Counted from the first letter of the stretch, positions 1 to 11,165 are shown. The stretch is 64,000 nt of DNA from Buchnera aphidicola (Meitanaphis elongallis) (GCA_039830015.1 CP140033.1:558001-622000); one strand, 5' to 3'. Notes: a model not told the origin generated them from the sequence alone. A program made the numbers and translations.

Positions 1-164
1 TTTATGTCTTTTTTTGTTACATCTTCTAAATAACAAAAAGATACTCCGCATTTTGCAATGGGCGTTCCAGGATAACTTACAAACACTCTAATGTGAGTAT
101 TATTTTTTTGTTTTAAAAGTAAATTTAAAAAATGATCTTGTGCCAACTTAGATATATTAATCAT
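1..164 (-). CDS. nfuA: NfuA Fe-S biogenesis protein, N-terminal fragment (runs off window)
   Basis: The minus-strand frame from the ATG at 164 reads MINISKLAQDHFLNLLLKQ and then a GTPIAKCGVSFC-like stretch. This matches the start of E. coli NfuA (A-type-like N-terminal domain, IRVFV..PGTP..CGVSYC). In the known family this degenerate A-type domain helps target the protein to apo-proteins, and a C-terminal Nfu domain (beyond the window) carries the CXXC that binds the 4Fe-4S cluster. It lies divergently from bioH, as expected because E. coli has bioH-gntX-nfuA together; gntX is missing here. Only about 54 residues are visible, so integrity of the rest cannot be judged. Confidence 0.88.
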   Translation of the reverse strand, partial: MINISKLAQDHFLNLLLKQKNNTHIRVFVSYPGTPIAKCGVSFCYLEDVTKKDI

Positions 165-445
165 ATTAACAAACTCAATTATTTAATTTTATCGATGTTC
201 TTTAACAAAAATACACTATCTTATATAACTAAGAAAAACCATGCTTCTATACATTATATAAAATATACAATACTATTTCAATAAAAACTATATAATCTTT
301 TAAATACTAATGAAAAATGTAGTTATTTACATTTATAAATTAAATATATAACATATTTTTTAACACATCGTTTATTACATCCGCTAAGAAATTACTTTAA
401 TTTTCTTAAAACATTTATATTACAAGCAAAACGACTATACACTTT

Positions 446-1225
446 ATGAAAAAATTTTTTTGGAACACTATAGGTACTGGAAAAGTCCATCTAGTTTTAA
501 TACATGGATGGGGATTTAATTCAAAAATTTGGAATACGTTGTTATCTGAATTAAATACCAACTTTACCATTCACCTAGTAGATCTTCCTGGATTTGGAAA
601 AAATAATGCACTGCAATTTATGAATTTAAAAAATACAGCTAAATTGTTAGCGCAATATATACCCCAAAATGCTATATTATTAGGGTGGTCAATGGGAGGT
701 TTAATTATTAGTAAAATGGCGTTATCTTATCCAGAAAAAATTAAAGGACTCATTAGTGTTTCCTCTTCACCATGTTTTTTAATTCGCCCCAATTGGCCAG
801 GAATCTCTAAAAATACATTACTTAAATTTTACTGTCAACTAGTTAAAAATTACGAAAAAACTATTGAAAATTTTATAAGAATACAAACAATAAATTCTAA
901 ATATCTACATAAAGATACTAATATTTTAAAAAAAATTGTACTATCTCAACCTAAACCTAGAATGTCAACATTAAAAAAAGGATTAGAACTACTTTATTCA
1001 TCAGACTTAAGAAAAGAAATAACCAAGATAAAAATACCTTTTTTGAGAATATACGGTTCTTTAGATGCATTGGTCCCCAAAACAATAGCTAAAATATTAG
1101 ATAAAAAGTTACCTAATAGTCAATCTGTAATAATAAACAGATGTACTCACGCTCCGTTTATTTCTGATAAATATAAATTTTGCTCCATAATATTAAAGTT
1201 TTCTAAATACTTAAACACTTTATAA
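446..1225 (+). CDS. bioH: Pimeloyl-ACP methyl ester carboxylesterase BioH
   Basis: This 259-residue alpha/beta hydrolase is close to E. coli BioH (256) along its full length. The oxyanion region LIHGWG, the nucleophile elbow GWSMGG with Ser82 (the same position as in E. coli), an acid residue in YGSLDALVP near residue 207 and the histidine in THAPFIS near 235 are all present. BioH cleaves the methyl ester of pimeloyl-ACP to end pimelate-moiety synthesis for biotin. No bioC or other bio gene lies in the window, so whether a full pathway survives is unknown; it could also serve as a general esterase. No clear Shine-Dalgarno sequence precedes the ATG. Confidence 0.93.
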   Translation: MKKFFWNTIGTGKVHLVLIHGWGFNSKIWNTLLSELNTNFTIHLVDLPGFGKNNALQFMNLKNTAKLLAQYIPQNAILLGWSMGGLIISKMALSYPEKIKGLISVSSSPCFLIRPNWPGISKNTLLKFYCQLVKNYEKTIENFIRIQTINSKYLHKDTNILKKIVLSQPKPRMSTLKKGLELLYSSDLRKEITKIKIPFLRIYGSLDALVPKTIAKILDKKLPNSQSVIINRCTHAPFISDKYKFCSIILKFSKYLNTL

Positions 1226-1308
1226 AAATAAAAAATTATATGCTTTTATTATCCACCATATCATAAATATGATAAAAAGTATAAAACATGAATGATATTA
1301 AAAATTAC

Positions 1309-1821
1309 TTAGAAAGGAATATCTTCATCATCAAAATCTAAACTACTAGAATTGTTATCTATAATCTTATTAGAATCATAATTTTCTTGACTATTCTTAG
1401 ATGTTTCTTTATTTACTTCATTCACAGTACTCTTCGAATGTTCTATTGAAGAAGAACGATTATTAATATTACGATTATTACTCAACATTTGCATTGTTCC
1501 ACCAACGCTAACAATAATCTCTGTAACATAACGATCTATTCCATTTTGATCTTGCCATTTTTTAGTCTGTAATGATCCTTCAATATATACTTGAGAACCT
1601 TTTTTTAAATATTCTCCTGCAATTTCAGCCAATCTATTAAAAAAAACAATTTTATGCCATTCTGTTTTTTCTCTTATTTCTCCAGTATTCTTATCTTTCC
1701 AAGTATCAGATGTAGCTAATGTCACATTAGCAACTGCTCCTCCATTTTGCATATACCTAACTTCTGGATCTTGCCCTAAATATCCTATAAGAATAACTTT
1801 ATTTACTCCTCTACTAGCCAT
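1309..1821 (-). CDS. ssb: Single-stranded DNA-binding protein
   Basis: The 170-residue protein starts [23 protein letters not shown] and has the OB-fold of SSB in residues 1-110, including the [22 protein letters not shown] segment. A low-complexity Ser/Asn-rich linker follows, then the conserved acidic tip DFDDEDIPF that recruits replication and repair partners. It coats single-stranded DNA at the fork, acting with DnaB and Rep encoded nearby. A GAGGA motif seven bases before the ATG supports the start. The E. coli neighbour uvrA is absent. Confidence 0.97.
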   Translation of the reverse strand: MASRGVNKVILIGYLGQDPEVRYMQNGGAVANVTLATSDTWKDKNTGEIREKTEWHKIVFFNRLAEIAGEYLKKGSQVYIEGSLQTKKWQDQNGIDRYVTEIIVSVGGTMQMLSNNRNINNRSSSIEHSKSTVNEVNKETSKNSQENYDSNKIIDNNSSSLDFDDEDIPF

Positions 1822-3075
1822 AACATTATCCTCAACTATAAAAAATTTCCATAAACTTTGTAATATTAAAATATATATATAACTCGAAAAAATAATAGTT
1901 TAATTAACAAGTAAAACGTCTGAATTAAAAAGTTTTAAACAAACTCTTAAAAATAACAAAAACATGAATATCATTTTAATGATAATATTGTGATATGAAA
2001 ATAATATAAAATACATTTTCTATCAATAATATAAAGAATTTTATTTAGTTACGTAAAATATACAAGTTCAACACCACTCTAACACTATATTCATGTTAAT
2101 AAATGCGTGAAATTTCTAAATTCTTGATCTCAATCTAAATCATAACACATTAAAAAAAAGATCATCAAAATTATTGTTGTATACTGAAATATACGTTGAA
2201 GAATCGTAACAACACCTAATTTCAAACGAGATAATTTTCTAAAGTAAATCACTATATATCTAATATAACATTTTCTCATAAATAAATGTTATTATAAGAA
2301 TAATTTTATTCTACTATTTTAACAATTGTCATATAACATAAAATCAATGCAAAAATAACTACTGCTTTTAAAAAATACAAAAAATATTTTATCATATCAA
2401 ATACTAACGCATTCTATTTTACTTAAAAATAATTTTTATTAATAGATCTTAATAAAATATTCTTATATTAAATAGTAATGCACATCATTTACTAAAACTA
2501 ATTACCTAATGTAATATTAAATTCATAAAAAATTTAAATATATTTACAACAATAAATACATTGAAAAATAATAACTTGATATTCTACACATAAAAATTTT
2601 ATTACATTCACTTCGTACATATCAAATAAATGTTGAATTATAATATCAAAAATGATTTATATAAATAAAATTGAAAAACATACCTTCATAGTTAAAACTT
2701 AAAACATTTAAAAAATTATACTAACTAAATGTTATATCTATGTATTAAAATTAATTTAAAATTTCTCTATTCATATAAATTTAAAATATATAATTAAAAA
2801 CATATAAAACTTCTAATATAAAAATATTAAAATACTACGATTTATTATTAAAAATATAAATAAGTATAATTTATTATTAATATATAAAATAAAAAATTCA
2901 TATATATTTTATTATTTACTATACTATTAAAATTAATCGGTATTATCAAAAAATTCATTTAAAATATAATATAAATAATTGGTTTAATAACACAATTGCT
3001 ACTGTTCAATCTCTCATCTTAAAACGTGAATATAGTTTAAAAATGTTATAGTTAAATTTTGGTGTCATATTAAAA
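1822..3075. other. Gene-free AT-rich divergent spacer between ssb and dnaB
   Basis: About 1.25 kb with no convincing coding frame on either strand and no tRNA. It is extremely A+T rich with short direct repeats, for example a TTTATTATTAA string seen near 2840 and again near 2868. It must hold the ssb and dnaB promoters, but no near-consensus hexamer pair stands out. It probably represents genes eroded beyond recognition. Confidence 0.6.
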
Positions 3076-4461
3076 ATGTCAGAAAAAAAAATGTTTCATA
3101 ATCAAATTGAAGAACGTATTACACTTCCATATTCCTTAGAAGCAGAACAATCTATTTTAGGAGGTTTAATGCTGGATAACGAACAATGGGATTGTATAAC
3201 AGAAATAATTACAGAAGATGATTTTTTTAGTTTTCCTCATCGATTAATTTTTAAAGAAATGCAATATTTATTAGATCGCGGATGTCCTATCGATCTTATT
3301 ACGTTATCAGAATCTTTAGAACAAAAAAGAGAGTTAGAAAACATAGGAAGATTTTCTTATTTAGCAGAATTATCTAAAAACATTCCTAGTACCGCTAACA
3401 TTTTAACTTATGCTGAAATAGTTCGAGATCACTCTATTGTCCGTGAAATTATTCAAATCGCACGTAAAATTATCAAAATTGGCTGTAACTTAAAAGGTCA
3501 AACTAGCAAAGAACTATTAAATTTAGCTGAATCAAAAATATTCAATATTACAGAAAATAGATTAAAACAAAAGAATGGACCTAAAAATATAGAACAAATG
3601 CTAGATTCTACTTTAAAAAATATAGAAATATTATTCAATACATCCCACAAAGGAATTACAGGAATTAGCACAGGATACCAAGATCTCAATAAAAAAACGT
3701 CAGGATTACAACCATCCAACTTAATCATTATTGCTGCTCGTCCTTCTATGGGGAAAACAACGCTTGCCATGAACATTTGTGAAAATATTGCTATGACCTA
3801 TGAAAAACCAGTTTTGATTTTTAGTTTAGAAATGTCAGGAGAACAAATAATGATGAGAATGTTATCATCTCTATCTCGAGTAAATCAAGAACAGCTAAGA
3901 ACAGGAAAGCTAAACGATGAAGATTGGTCTCGCGTCTCAAGTACTATAAATATTTTACTAAAGAAAAAAAATATGTATATTGACGATTCATCAACACTAA
4001 CACCTACTGAAATGCGATCTAGATCGCGTAAAATTTATCGAGAAAATAATGGGTTAAGTTTAATTATGGTTGATTATTTACAATTGATAAAAGTACCATC
4101 ACTAATAGGAAACCGAACATTGGAAATAGCTGAAGTTTCTAGAACATTAAAAGCACTAGCAAAAGAACTACAAGTTCCCATCATAGCACTATCACAATTA
4201 AATCGATTACTAGAACAAAGAGGAGACAAAAGGCCAATTAATTCTGATTTACGAGAATCGGGTTCTTTAGAACAAGATGCAGACTTAATTATGTTCATAT
4301 ATCGAGATGAATTATATCATAAAAACACAGATTTAAAAGGTATTGCCGAAATAATTATAGGAAAACAAAGAAACGGGCCAATTGGAACGATTAAATTGAC
4401 ATTTAACGGACATTGGTCACGATTCGATAATTACTCTGAATCACAATTTAACAACGAATAA
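3076..4461 (+). CDS. dnaB: Replicative DNA helicase DnaB
   Basis: The 461 residues compare with 471 in E. coli and align throughout. The N-terminal collar domain begins near LPYSLEAEQSILGGLMLDNEQWD; the linker and RecA-like C-terminal domain carry Walker A ARPSMGKTT (about 220-228), Walker B LIMVDYLQL, and the late motifs LSQLNR and DLRESGSLEQDADLIMF. It forms the hexamer that unwinds DNA at the replication fork and binds primase. The first dozen residues are shorter than in E. coli. The ATG has no strong ribosome site; the E. coli downstream neighbour alr is lost. Confidence 0.98.
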   Translation: MSEKKMFHNQIEERITLPYSLEAEQSILGGLMLDNEQWDCITEIITEDDFFSFPHRLIFKEMQYLLDRGCPIDLITLSESLEQKRELENIGRFSYLAELSKNIPSTANILTYAEIVRDHSIVREIIQIARKIIKIGCNLKGQTSKELLNLAESKIFNITENRLKQKNGPKNIEQMLDSTLKNIEILFNTSHKGITGISTGYQDLNKKTSGLQPSNLIIIAARPSMGKTTLAMNICENIAMTYEKPVLIFSLEMSGEQIMMRMLSSLSRVNQEQLRTGKLNDEDWSRVSSTINILLKKKNMYIDDSSTLTPTEMRSRSRKIYRENNGLSLIMVDYLQLIKVPSLIGNRTLEIAEVSRTLKALAKELQVPIIALSQLNRLLEQRGDKRPINSDLRESGSLEQDADLIMFIYRDELYHKNTDLKGIAEIIIGKQRNGPIGTIKLTFNGHWSRFDNYSESQFNNE

Positions 4462-4737
4462 ACATTTTTAATATGATAAAATCAGTCAACATAATATTTA
4501 CAACTTCTAAACTTTAAAGAAATAAAACCAATCTCTAAAAAATTAAACATAAACATATAACTTTATTTATTACTAATAGAACGTTGAATATTAATTTGTT
4601 ATTAAATATTTTGAGCAACCTGTGTTTCTATAACAAACACTTAAAAACAAAATTTAAAATCAATCATAATATTATTCATTCTATCTATTCAAACATAATG
4701 TAATTATAGTTTACCAAATGCAAACATTAAAATGAAG

Positions 4738-4766
4738 TTGACAAAAAATGTCTATATCATTACAAT
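4738..4766 (+). promoter_or_regulatory. Near-consensus sigma-70 promoter for gshB
   Basis: TTGACA at 4738-4743 and TACAAT at 4761-4766 are separated by exactly 17 bases. The predicted transcript start (about 4773) lies inside the stem-loop at 4764-4792 and roughly 110-130 bases before gshB. It would drive gshB-yqgE-ruvX. Confidence 0.7.
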
Positions 4767-4792
4767 CCAATATTGTTTATTGATATTGGATT
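4764..4792 (+). promoter_or_regulatory. Stem-loop at the predicted 5' end of the gshB transcript
   Basis: AATCCAATAT (4764-4773) pairs perfectly with ATATTGGATT (4783-4792), and two G-U pairs plus one A-U could extend the stem inward. It is followed by A residues rather than T residues, so it is not a plus-strand terminator. Because it overlaps the predicted start site, only its distal part may be transcribed. Confidence 0.55.
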
Positions 4793-4902
4793 CAAAAAAA
4801 ATTTGTTAAGATTTAAAAACATTCGTTTCAAAGTAATAACAACAAAATTAAATATTATCTAATAAATTTTAATAAATATAAATGAAACCCAAAACACAAA
4901 GC

Positions 4903-5871
4903 ATGAAAATAAAATTAGGAATCATAATGGATCCTATTTCTTCTATTAATATAAAAAAAGACTCTAGCTTTTCTATACTACTAGAAGCACAGAAAAGAAA
5001 ATATACAATATATTATATGGAAATATCAGATCTATATCTAAGAAATAATCAACCTTTCTCCAAAACTAAATTATTGTATCTTAAAAATAATCCAAAAAAA
5101 TGGTATTCTTTCAAAAAATCAAATGATATTTTATTATTAAACTTAGATATAATTTTAATGCGAAAAGATCCTCCTATCAATGATCAATACATATATATTA
5201 CCTATATTCTTGAACAAGCTGAACATCAAGGTGTACTTGTAATTAACAAACCTCAAAGCCTTAGAGATTTTAATGAAAAATTATTTACTATATGGTTTCC
5301 AGAATTTATACCGTGTACTCTAATTACCAATGACATATCCAAAATTTATAATTTTTTGCATCAACATAAAGATATTATAATTAAACCTTTAAACGGGATG
5401 GGTGGATTATCTATTTTTCGAGTAAAAAAACATGATTCTAATACCATGGTTATAATCGAAACTATGACTAATCATGGAAAAAAATTATGTATATCTCAAA
5501 AATATTTAACAGACATCCAACATGGAGATAAGAGAATATTAATTATTGATGGTAAACCTTTTCCATGGTGTTTAGCTAGAATTCCTAAAACTGGTGAGAA
5601 TAGAGGCAACTTAGCTGCAGGAGGGACAGGAAAAGTACAAAAACTTACTTCATATGATTGGAATATAGCTAATTCCATAGCTAATGTATTAAAAAGAAAA
5701 GGATTATGTTTTGTGGGACTAGATATTATCGGAACAAAACTAACAGAAATCAATATTACTAGTCCAACATGCATACAAGAAATTGAATTCAAATGTAAAA
5801 TATCCATCAGCAATATTATTTTAAATGCTATAGAAAATAACTTAATTAGTAGAAATGTTTTAAATAACTGA
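4903..5871 (+). CDS. gshB: Glutathione synthetase
   Basis: This ATP-grasp ligase joins gamma-glutamylcysteine and glycine. It matches E. coli GshB from KLGIIMDPISSINIKKDSSF through MRKDPP, NKPQSLRDFNEKLFT, KPLNGMGGLSIFRV, RGNLAAGGTGK and GLDIIGTKLTEINITSPTC, the ATP- and metal-binding segments. The start chosen gives 322 residues (E. coli 316); an in-frame ATG at 4882 would add seven residues not seen in the E. coli protein. Neither start has a clear ribosome site. It is first in a gshB-yqgE-ruvX string exactly as in E. coli, with a good promoter at 4738. Confidence 0.96.
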   Translation: MKIKLGIIMDPISSINIKKDSSFSILLEAQKRKYTIYYMEISDLYLRNNQPFSKTKLLYLKNNPKKWYSFKKSNDILLLNLDIILMRKDPPINDQYIYITYILEQAEHQGVLVINKPQSLRDFNEKLFTIWFPEFIPCTLITNDISKIYNFLHQHKDIIIKPLNGMGGLSIFRVKKHDSNTMVIIETMTNHGKKLCISQKYLTDIQHGDKRILIIDGKPFPWCLARIPKTGENRGNLAAGGTGKVQKLTSYDWNIANSIANVLKRKGLCFVGLDIIGTKLTEINITSPTCIQEIEFKCKISISNIILNAIENNLISRNVLNN

Positions 5872-5937
5872 TTCTAAATAAAAGCTATTATTCTCTTACT
5901 AACTACGCCATAATCCACATAATCATAGGAATTAAAA

Positions 5938-6507
5938 ATGAAAATTAACTTACAAAACCATTTCTTAATTGCTATGCCTAATTTAAACCATCCTTTTTTT
6001 AAAAAATCTGTCATATATATATGGAAACATAATAAAGATGGAGCAATGGGAATTATGATAAATAAACCTATTGCAAACCTAACAATAAAAACAATATTAA
6101 ATAAGCTTAAAATTCAAATACCATTCAAAAATCTTCCTAATCATTTAAATAAATCTGTAATAATAGGAGGACCCATATCTGAAAATCGTGGTGTTATTCT
6201 ACATTCTTTAAAAGAAAAATTTGTTTCTAGTATTCTTATATCAAACAATATTTTTATTACATCATCTCAAGATGTCTTAGAATATGTTGCTAACTGTCAA
6301 AACATTGATAATATATTGATGATATTAGGTCATTGTGTATGGAAAAACAACCAACTAGAAAAAGAAATACTAAACAATATTTGGCTAACATCATTAGCAA
6401 ACACTAACATTCTCTTTCATACTCCCTTATCTGAACGTTGGATGAAATCAGTTCGTAATATCGGAATAGATATAAATAGGTTAACTACAAATTTTGGACA
6501 TGCATAA
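5938..6507 (+). CDS. yqgE: YqgE/AlgH family protein
   Basis: The 189-residue protein shows the family's opening (NHFLIAMPNLNHPFFKKSVIYIWKHN) and the conserved DGAMGIMINKP, GGP and LGHCVW motifs. It is a conserved cytoplasmic protein of unknown biochemical function (UPF0301). AGGAATTAAAA precedes the ATG, supporting the start. It ends two bases before ruvX, so the two are probably translated together, matching the E. coli gshB-yqgE-yqgF order. Confidence 0.95.
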   Translation: MKINLQNHFLIAMPNLNHPFFKKSVIYIWKHNKDGAMGIMINKPIANLTIKTILNKLKIQIPFKNLPNHLNKSVIIGGPISENRGVILHSLKEKFVSSILISNNIFITSSQDVLEYVANCQNIDNILMILGHCVWKNNQLEKEILNNIWLTSLANTNILFHTPLSERWMKSVRNIGIDINRLTTNFGHA

Positions 6508-6509
6508 CA

Positions 6510-6926
6510 ATGATTTTTTTAGCATTTGATTTTGGAATCAAAAGAATTGGAGTAGCAGTAGGGCAGAAGATAACCAATACTGCACAAACTTTACCTCTTA
6601 TAAAAGTAAAAAATGAAAAAATAAACTTAAACCAATTCAAAACGTTATTCTTAGAATGGAAACCGCACTCTATAATTATTGGTCTACCACTAAATATGAA
6701 CGGTACTCAACAAAATATTACAAAAAAATCAAAACAATTTTCAAAAAAATTATTTAAAAATTTCAAAATACCTATTTTTTTACATGATGAAAGACTAACA
6801 ACAATAGAAGCAAAAACAACACTATTTGAAAAAAACGGATTTAAATCTTTAATAAAAAACAAAACCGACTCAACTGCTGCTGCCATTATTCTAGAAAGTT
6901 GGTTAATAAATAATACACATGTTTAA
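6510..6926 (+). CDS. ruvX: RuvX/YqgF RNase H-fold nuclease
   Basis: The 138 residues match the YqgF family in length. The first catalytic Asp is in FDFGIKRIGVAVG (residue 6); GLPLNMNGT, HDERLTTIEA and a C-terminal DSTAAAIILESW with the last acidic residue complete the RNase H fold. The family processes the 5' end of 16S rRNA precursor and has been assigned Holliday junction resolvase activity in some bacteria. It ends the gshB operon; the next E. coli neighbours (yggR, then yggS) are replaced here by the leucine cluster. Confidence 0.95.
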   Translation: MIFLAFDFGIKRIGVAVGQKITNTAQTLPLIKVKNEKINLNQFKTLFLEWKPHSIIIGLPLNMNGTQQNITKKSKQFSKKLFKNFKIPIFLHDERLTTIEAKTTLFEKNGFKSLIKNKTDSTAAAIILESWLINNTHV

Positions 6927-7106
6927 AAGATTTAAATAAAATGTTCATTTTAAATATAAAATAATATTAAAAATGAATTATTTAAAAGCGTGATTCAATC
7001 ATCTAAGCACAATGTATGAACGTAAAAATGAAATAAATTTTTACATCCATATTTTAACACATTTGAAAACAACTACTAGAAATCATAACTAAATCCATAC
7101 AAATTT

Positions 7107-8648
7107 TTATTTCAATCTCATTTTATTAATTTGTTTTATATGCCAAATATTGTTCAGTATATCAATCATAGCCTGTAAAAAAGATCTGATAATATCAGAA
7201 GTTAAACCTACTCCATAAAATTTACGACATTCATGTTGTACTTCAATATTAACTTGTCTAACAGTACTAAAGGTTTCATATTTCATTGTACAATAAAAGT
7301 TCTTTACTTTTACGTTAAAGGATGTAACTTTGTTTAACACCTCTTGTATTGCGTACATAAATCCATTTTTAGTCATTATACTCTCAGTATATAAATTTAC
7401 CCCACACATCAATTTTATCGAAAAATGAGATACACCATCTAAATTTGAAATAATAGTAAAATCTTTTAACTGAAAATGTTCAAATAACTTACCGTACGAC
7501 TTAGAAAAAGCCAATATTTCTAAATCATAATCAAATACCTGTCCTTTTTTATCAGCTAGTTTTAGAAAAGAACTATACAAATTACCAAGGTCATAATCAA
7601 TATCTTCCTTATATCCCATTTTAGACATATAATGCTTAATAGCCGCTCTACCCGATCGAGATGTTAAATTTAAAGTAACTTGTTTTAAACCTATAGTTTC
7701 AGGAATAATTATTTCATAATTTTTTCTATTTTTTAATACTCCATCTTGATGAATACCAGATGAATGTGAAAAAGCATTACTTCCTACTATCGCTTTGTTT
7801 GCAGAAATCATCATACCACATATTGTGCTAACTATTTTGCTAGTATTATAAATTTCTTCATATTTAATGTTAGTATGTAAATGAAAAATATCTTTTCTAA
7901 TTTTAATAGCCATAATCACTTCTTCTAAAGCTGTATTCCCAGCACGTTCTCCTATCCCATTAATTGTACCTTCTACTTGTCTAGCCCCAGCTTGTATAGC
8001 TGAAATTGAATTAGCAACAGCCATACCTAAGTCATTATGACAATGTATAGATATAATAGCATTATCGATGTTAGGCACTCTATGATACAAAGAAGTAATA
8101 ATATTTTCAAATTGACTAGGAATAGTATAACCTACTGTATCCGGAATATTAACAGTTGTAGCACCAGACTGGATTGCTATTTCTACAATACGACATAAAT
8201 TATCTAAACTTGTTCTTCCTGCATCTTCGCAAGAAAATTCAACATCATCTGTATATTTTCGCGCTCTCTTAATAGAACAAACTGCCATTTCTATAATTTC
8301 ATCAAATGTCTTCCTTAATTTAGATTTAACATGTAAATTAGATGTACCTAAAAATATATGAATACGAAATGCACTAGCGCCTTTCATAGCTTCAGCAGCT
8401 ATATCTATATCTTTATATACACATCTAGCCAAACCACAAATTTTAGAATCTTTAATATTTTTAGATATAAGAAGAGTAGACTTAAAATCACCAGGCGATG
8501 ATACAGGAAACCCTACTTCTATAACATCAACTCCTAATCGCTCCAGAGCAAAAGCTATTTCTAATTTTTTTTTCGAACTTAAACTAGCTTTCAAAGACTG
8601 TTCACCATCACGCAATGTCGTATCAAAAATAATTAATTGTTGAGTCAT
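7107..8648 (-). CDS. leuA: 2-isopropylmalate synthase
   Basis: The 513-residue enzyme condenses acetyl-CoA with 2-oxoisovalerate, the first committed step to leucine. The HMGL-like TIM barrel carries [10 protein letters not shown], the metal-binding [13 protein letters not shown] and the GNTALEEV motif, and the C-terminal leucine-binding regulatory domain (about 390-513) is complete. AGGAAAATAG sits just before the ATG. It is the last gene of the cluster, 470 bases after leuD, whereas in E. coli it is first. That spacing suggests its own promoter. Confidence 0.97.
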   Translation of the reverse strand: MTQQLIIFDTTLRDGEQSLKASLSSKKKLEIAFALERLGVDVIEVGFPVSSPGDFKSTLLISKNIKDSKICGLARCVYKDIDIAAEAMKGASAFRIHIFLGTSNLHVKSKLRKTFDEIIEMAVCSIKRARKYTDDVEFSCEDAGRTSLDNLCRIVEIAIQSGATTVNIPDTVGYTIPSQFENIITSLYHRVPNIDNAIISIHCHNDLGMAVANSISAIQAGARQVEGTINGIGERAGNTALEEVIMAIKIRKDIFHLHTNIKYEEIYNTSKIVSTICGMMISANKAIVGSNAFSHSSGIHQDGVLKNRKNYEIIIPETIGLKQVTLNLTSRSGRAAIKHYMSKMGYKEDIDYDLGNLYSSFLKLADKKGQVFDYDLEILAFSKSYGKLFEHFQLKDFTIISNLDGVSHFSIKLMCGVNLYTESIMTKNGFMYAIQEVLNKVTSFNVKVKNFYCTMKYETFSTVRQVNIEVQHECRKFYGVGLTSDIIRSFLQAMIDILNNIWHIKQINKMRLK

Positions 8649-9118
8649 CTATTTTCCTAAAATTAAATATACTAATAATATTTCGTTTAGAACGTGTATA
8701 AATACAAAAAAATAATCATTTATAATTTTTACAAAAAATTATATTCTTATTTATATACAACAATTGATATGAAATGTTTACGAAAACTGCTAAAAATTTA
8801 TTTTTAGAAATAATCTAAATCATTTTAAATATTAATTTTAAAAATACATATTAACCTATATATAATTCATGAAAATAAATACTTTTCAAATCAACTATTA
8901 ACAATTTAATATTACTATTAATCATTCCACGTTATATAAAATAAAAAATTTTATTATTTCTGTTATAAAATACTTTTTATAAAGCTAATAATATGCTTTT
9001 AAACAATTTATTCTAAAATAAATATGATTTACAAAAATTGTATTAACAATATAAAAAATAAAAATTTTTATAAATTATTATAAATATTAACAATGTTAAT
9101 GTTCTAAAACATGGTTTA
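8649..9118. other. Non-coding gap between leuD and leuA with short stem-loops
   Basis: The 470 bases contain no readable gene and no visible remnant of a plasmid repA or ibp gene. Two small hairpins are seen: 8963-8982 (8-bp arms, 4-base loop) and 8790-8807 (8-bp arms, 2-base loop). Either could end the leuBCD transcript or lie in the leuA leader. TATTAACAAT occurs twice near the leuD end (about 9040 and 9088). Confidence 0.5.
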
Positions 9119-9727
9119 CTAAATAGATGTAAAAAATTTAGGAATACCATTTTCATAATTTTTTATTTGCTCGACATTCTTTATTGTCAAATCTATGTCA
9201 TCTAATCCATTTAACATACAGTACTTATAAAAATAATTAATCTCAAATTGATAACATTGATCGTTTACTAAGACTGTATTACTCATCAAATTTATTGTTA
9301 CAGATGTTTTAGAATACTTTAATATCATATTAAACAAATAATTTACTATGCTTTTAGACAATACAACAGGTAACAAACCATTTTTAATACTGTTACTATA
9401 AAAAATATCCGCAAAACTAGATGCTAAAATTACTTTAAATCCATAATCTAATAAAGCCCACACAGCATGTTCTCTTGATGAACCGCATCCAAAATTTTCT
9501 CTCGAAAGCAAAATAGTTGCGTCTTGATAACAAGATCTATTTAAAACAAAATCTTTATTTAACGTACGACCAAAATCATCTAAATATCTCCAATCGTTAA
9601 ATAAATGTTTTCCAAATCCCAACTTAGTAATCTTTTGTAAAAACTGTTTAGGAATAATTGCATCAGTATCTACATTAGACATATCTAGAGGAACTACAGT
9701 TCCAATATGAGAAACAAATTTAGACAT
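9119..9727 (-). CDS. leuD: 3-isopropylmalate dehydratase small subunit
   Basis: The 202-residue swivel-domain subunit pairs with LeuC to interconvert 2- and 3-isopropylmalate. It has MSNVDTDAIIPKQFL, the NFGCGSSREHAVWAL substrate loop and FADIFYSNSIKNGLLP, as in E. coli LeuD (201). AGGAAGTTAAA precedes the ATG. It follows leuC after 34 bases, consistent with one leuBCD transcript. Confidence 0.97.
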   Translation of the reverse strand: MSKFVSHIGTVVPLDMSNVDTDAIIPKQFLQKITKLGFGKHLFNDWRYLDDFGRTLNKDFVLNRSCYQDATILLSRENFGCGSSREHAVWALLDYGFKVILASSFADIFYSNSIKNGLLPVVLSKSIVNYLFNMILKYSKTSVTINLMSNTVLVNDQCYQFEINYFYKYCMLNGLDDIDLTIKNVEQIKNYENGIPKFFTSI

Positions 9728-9761
9728 TTTAACTTCCTATAAAATAATAATTTAAAAATTT

Positions 9762-11165
9762 TTAATATGAAAAGTTTCTAACATCTACAAAACAGCCAGA
9801 GATTGCTGCAACAGCAGCCATTATTGGACTAACCAAATGAGTTCTTCCACCTCTACCCTGACGTCCTTCAAAATTTCTATTACTAGTTGAAGCACAACGC
9901 TCTTGATTATTCAAATAATCACCATTCATAGCCAAACACATAGAACATCCAGGATGACGCCATTCAAATCCAGAACGAATAAAAATTTTGTCTAATCCTT
10001 CTTTTTCTGCTTGTCTTTTTACCATACCAGATCCAGGAACAATAATAGCATGAACAGTTTTAGAAACGCGTTTATATCGAATAATCTCTGCTATACAACG
10101 TAAATCTTCTATTCTAGAATTAGTACATGATCCAATAAAAACCTTATCAACAGGTAAACCTATCAAATGCATTCCTGGTTCTAACCCCATATATTTCAAT
10201 GATTGTTCTGCAGTATCTCTTTCAAGAACATCATTATAAGAATCAAGACATGGAATTTTTTCATGAATAGAAATAACTTGACTTGGATTAGTCCCCCAAG
10301 TAATTTGAGGAGAAAGAGCAGAAATATCTAATACTATTGTTTTATCAAACACTGCTCCTATATCAGAATACAAAGAACGCCAATATAACAATGCATTTTC
10401 CCAATATTTACCTTTTGGAGCATATCTACAATTTTTTAAATATTTAAAAGTAATCTTATCTGGAGCAATAATTCCAGATTTTGCACCCATTTCTATAACC
10501 ATATTACATATAGTCATTCTACTTTCCATGCTTAAACGTGGAATTAAATCTCCAGAAAATTCTATTACATATCCAGATCCACCAGATGTACCTAATCTTT
10601 TAATTATAAACAAAATTATATCTTTTGCTGTTACTCCATAACCAATATTCCCGCGTATTTCTATATTCATATTTTTTGAACGATTTTGTTTCAATGTCTG
10701 TGTAGCTAATACATGTTCCACTTCAGATGTTCCAATACCAAAAGACAATGTACCAAAAGCTCCATGTGTTGATGTATGTGAATCTCCACATACTATAGTC
10801 ATTCCAGGTAAAGTCATACCTTGCTCGGGACCAACAACATGGACAATACCTTGATTTGGATGATTTAAATCAAATAATTTAATATTGAATTCTTTACAAT
10901 TCTCTGTTAACGCATTCATCTGTATTTTAGCTAAATTAGTTGCACAATCCATGTCTCTGCTAATTGTAGGAACATTATGATCCATAATAGCAAATGTTTT
11001 TTTAGGTTGTCTTAATGTTCTATTCTTAACGCGCATCTCATAAAACGCTTGTGGAGAAGTAACTTCATGTATTAAATGCAAATCTATATATAAAATCGGA
11101 GATTGACCTTTTTCTTCACACACTATATGAGAATCATATAATTTTTGATAAAGTGTTCTTTTCAT
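9762..11165 (-). CDS. leuC: 3-isopropylmalate dehydratase large subunit
   Basis: The aconitase-family subunit has [30 protein letters not shown] and the three cluster cysteines in [12 protein letters not shown] and [10 protein letters not shown], plus [19 protein letters not shown] near the end. I start it at the ATG 11163-11165 ([13 protein letters not shown]), giving 467 residues against 466 in E. coli; a TTG five codons upstream is in frame but unneeded. This ATG overlaps the leuB stop codon as ATGA, implying translational coupling. Confidence 0.97.
   Translation of the reverse strand: MKRTLYQKLYDSHIVCEEKGQSPILYIDLHLIHEVTSPQAFYEMRVKNRTLRQPKKTFAIMDHNVPTISRDMDCATNLAKIQMNALTENCKEFNIKLFDLNHPNQGIVHVVGPEQGMTLPGMTIVCGDSHTSTHGAFGTLSFGIGTSEVEHVLATQTLKQNRSKNMNIEIRGNIGYGVTAKDIILFIIKRLGTSGGSGYVIEFSGDLIPRLSMESRMTICNMVIEMGAKSGIIAPDKITFKYLKNCRYAPKGKYWENALLYWRSLYSDIGAVFDKTIVLDISALSPQITWGTNPSQVISIHEKIPCLDSYNDVLERDTAEQSLKYMGLEPGMHLIGLPVDKVFIGSCTNSRIEDLRCIAEIIRYKRVSKTVHAIIVPGSGMVKRQAEKEGLDKIFIRSGFEWRHPGCSMCLAMNGDYLNNQERCASTSNRNFEGRQGRGGRTHLVSPIMAAVAAISGCFVDVRNFSY

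Noticed and set aside
2820..2900. Direct repeats of a TTTATTATTAA string between ssb and dnaB as an origin-like iteron
   Set aside because: Only two imperfect copies, no DnaA-box-like sites and pure A/T content; likely chance.
3498..3776. Open frame of 92 codons antisense to dnaB
   Set aside because: It lies wholly inside a conserved gene on the opposite strand and its protein has no recognisable motif; a shadow of codon use.
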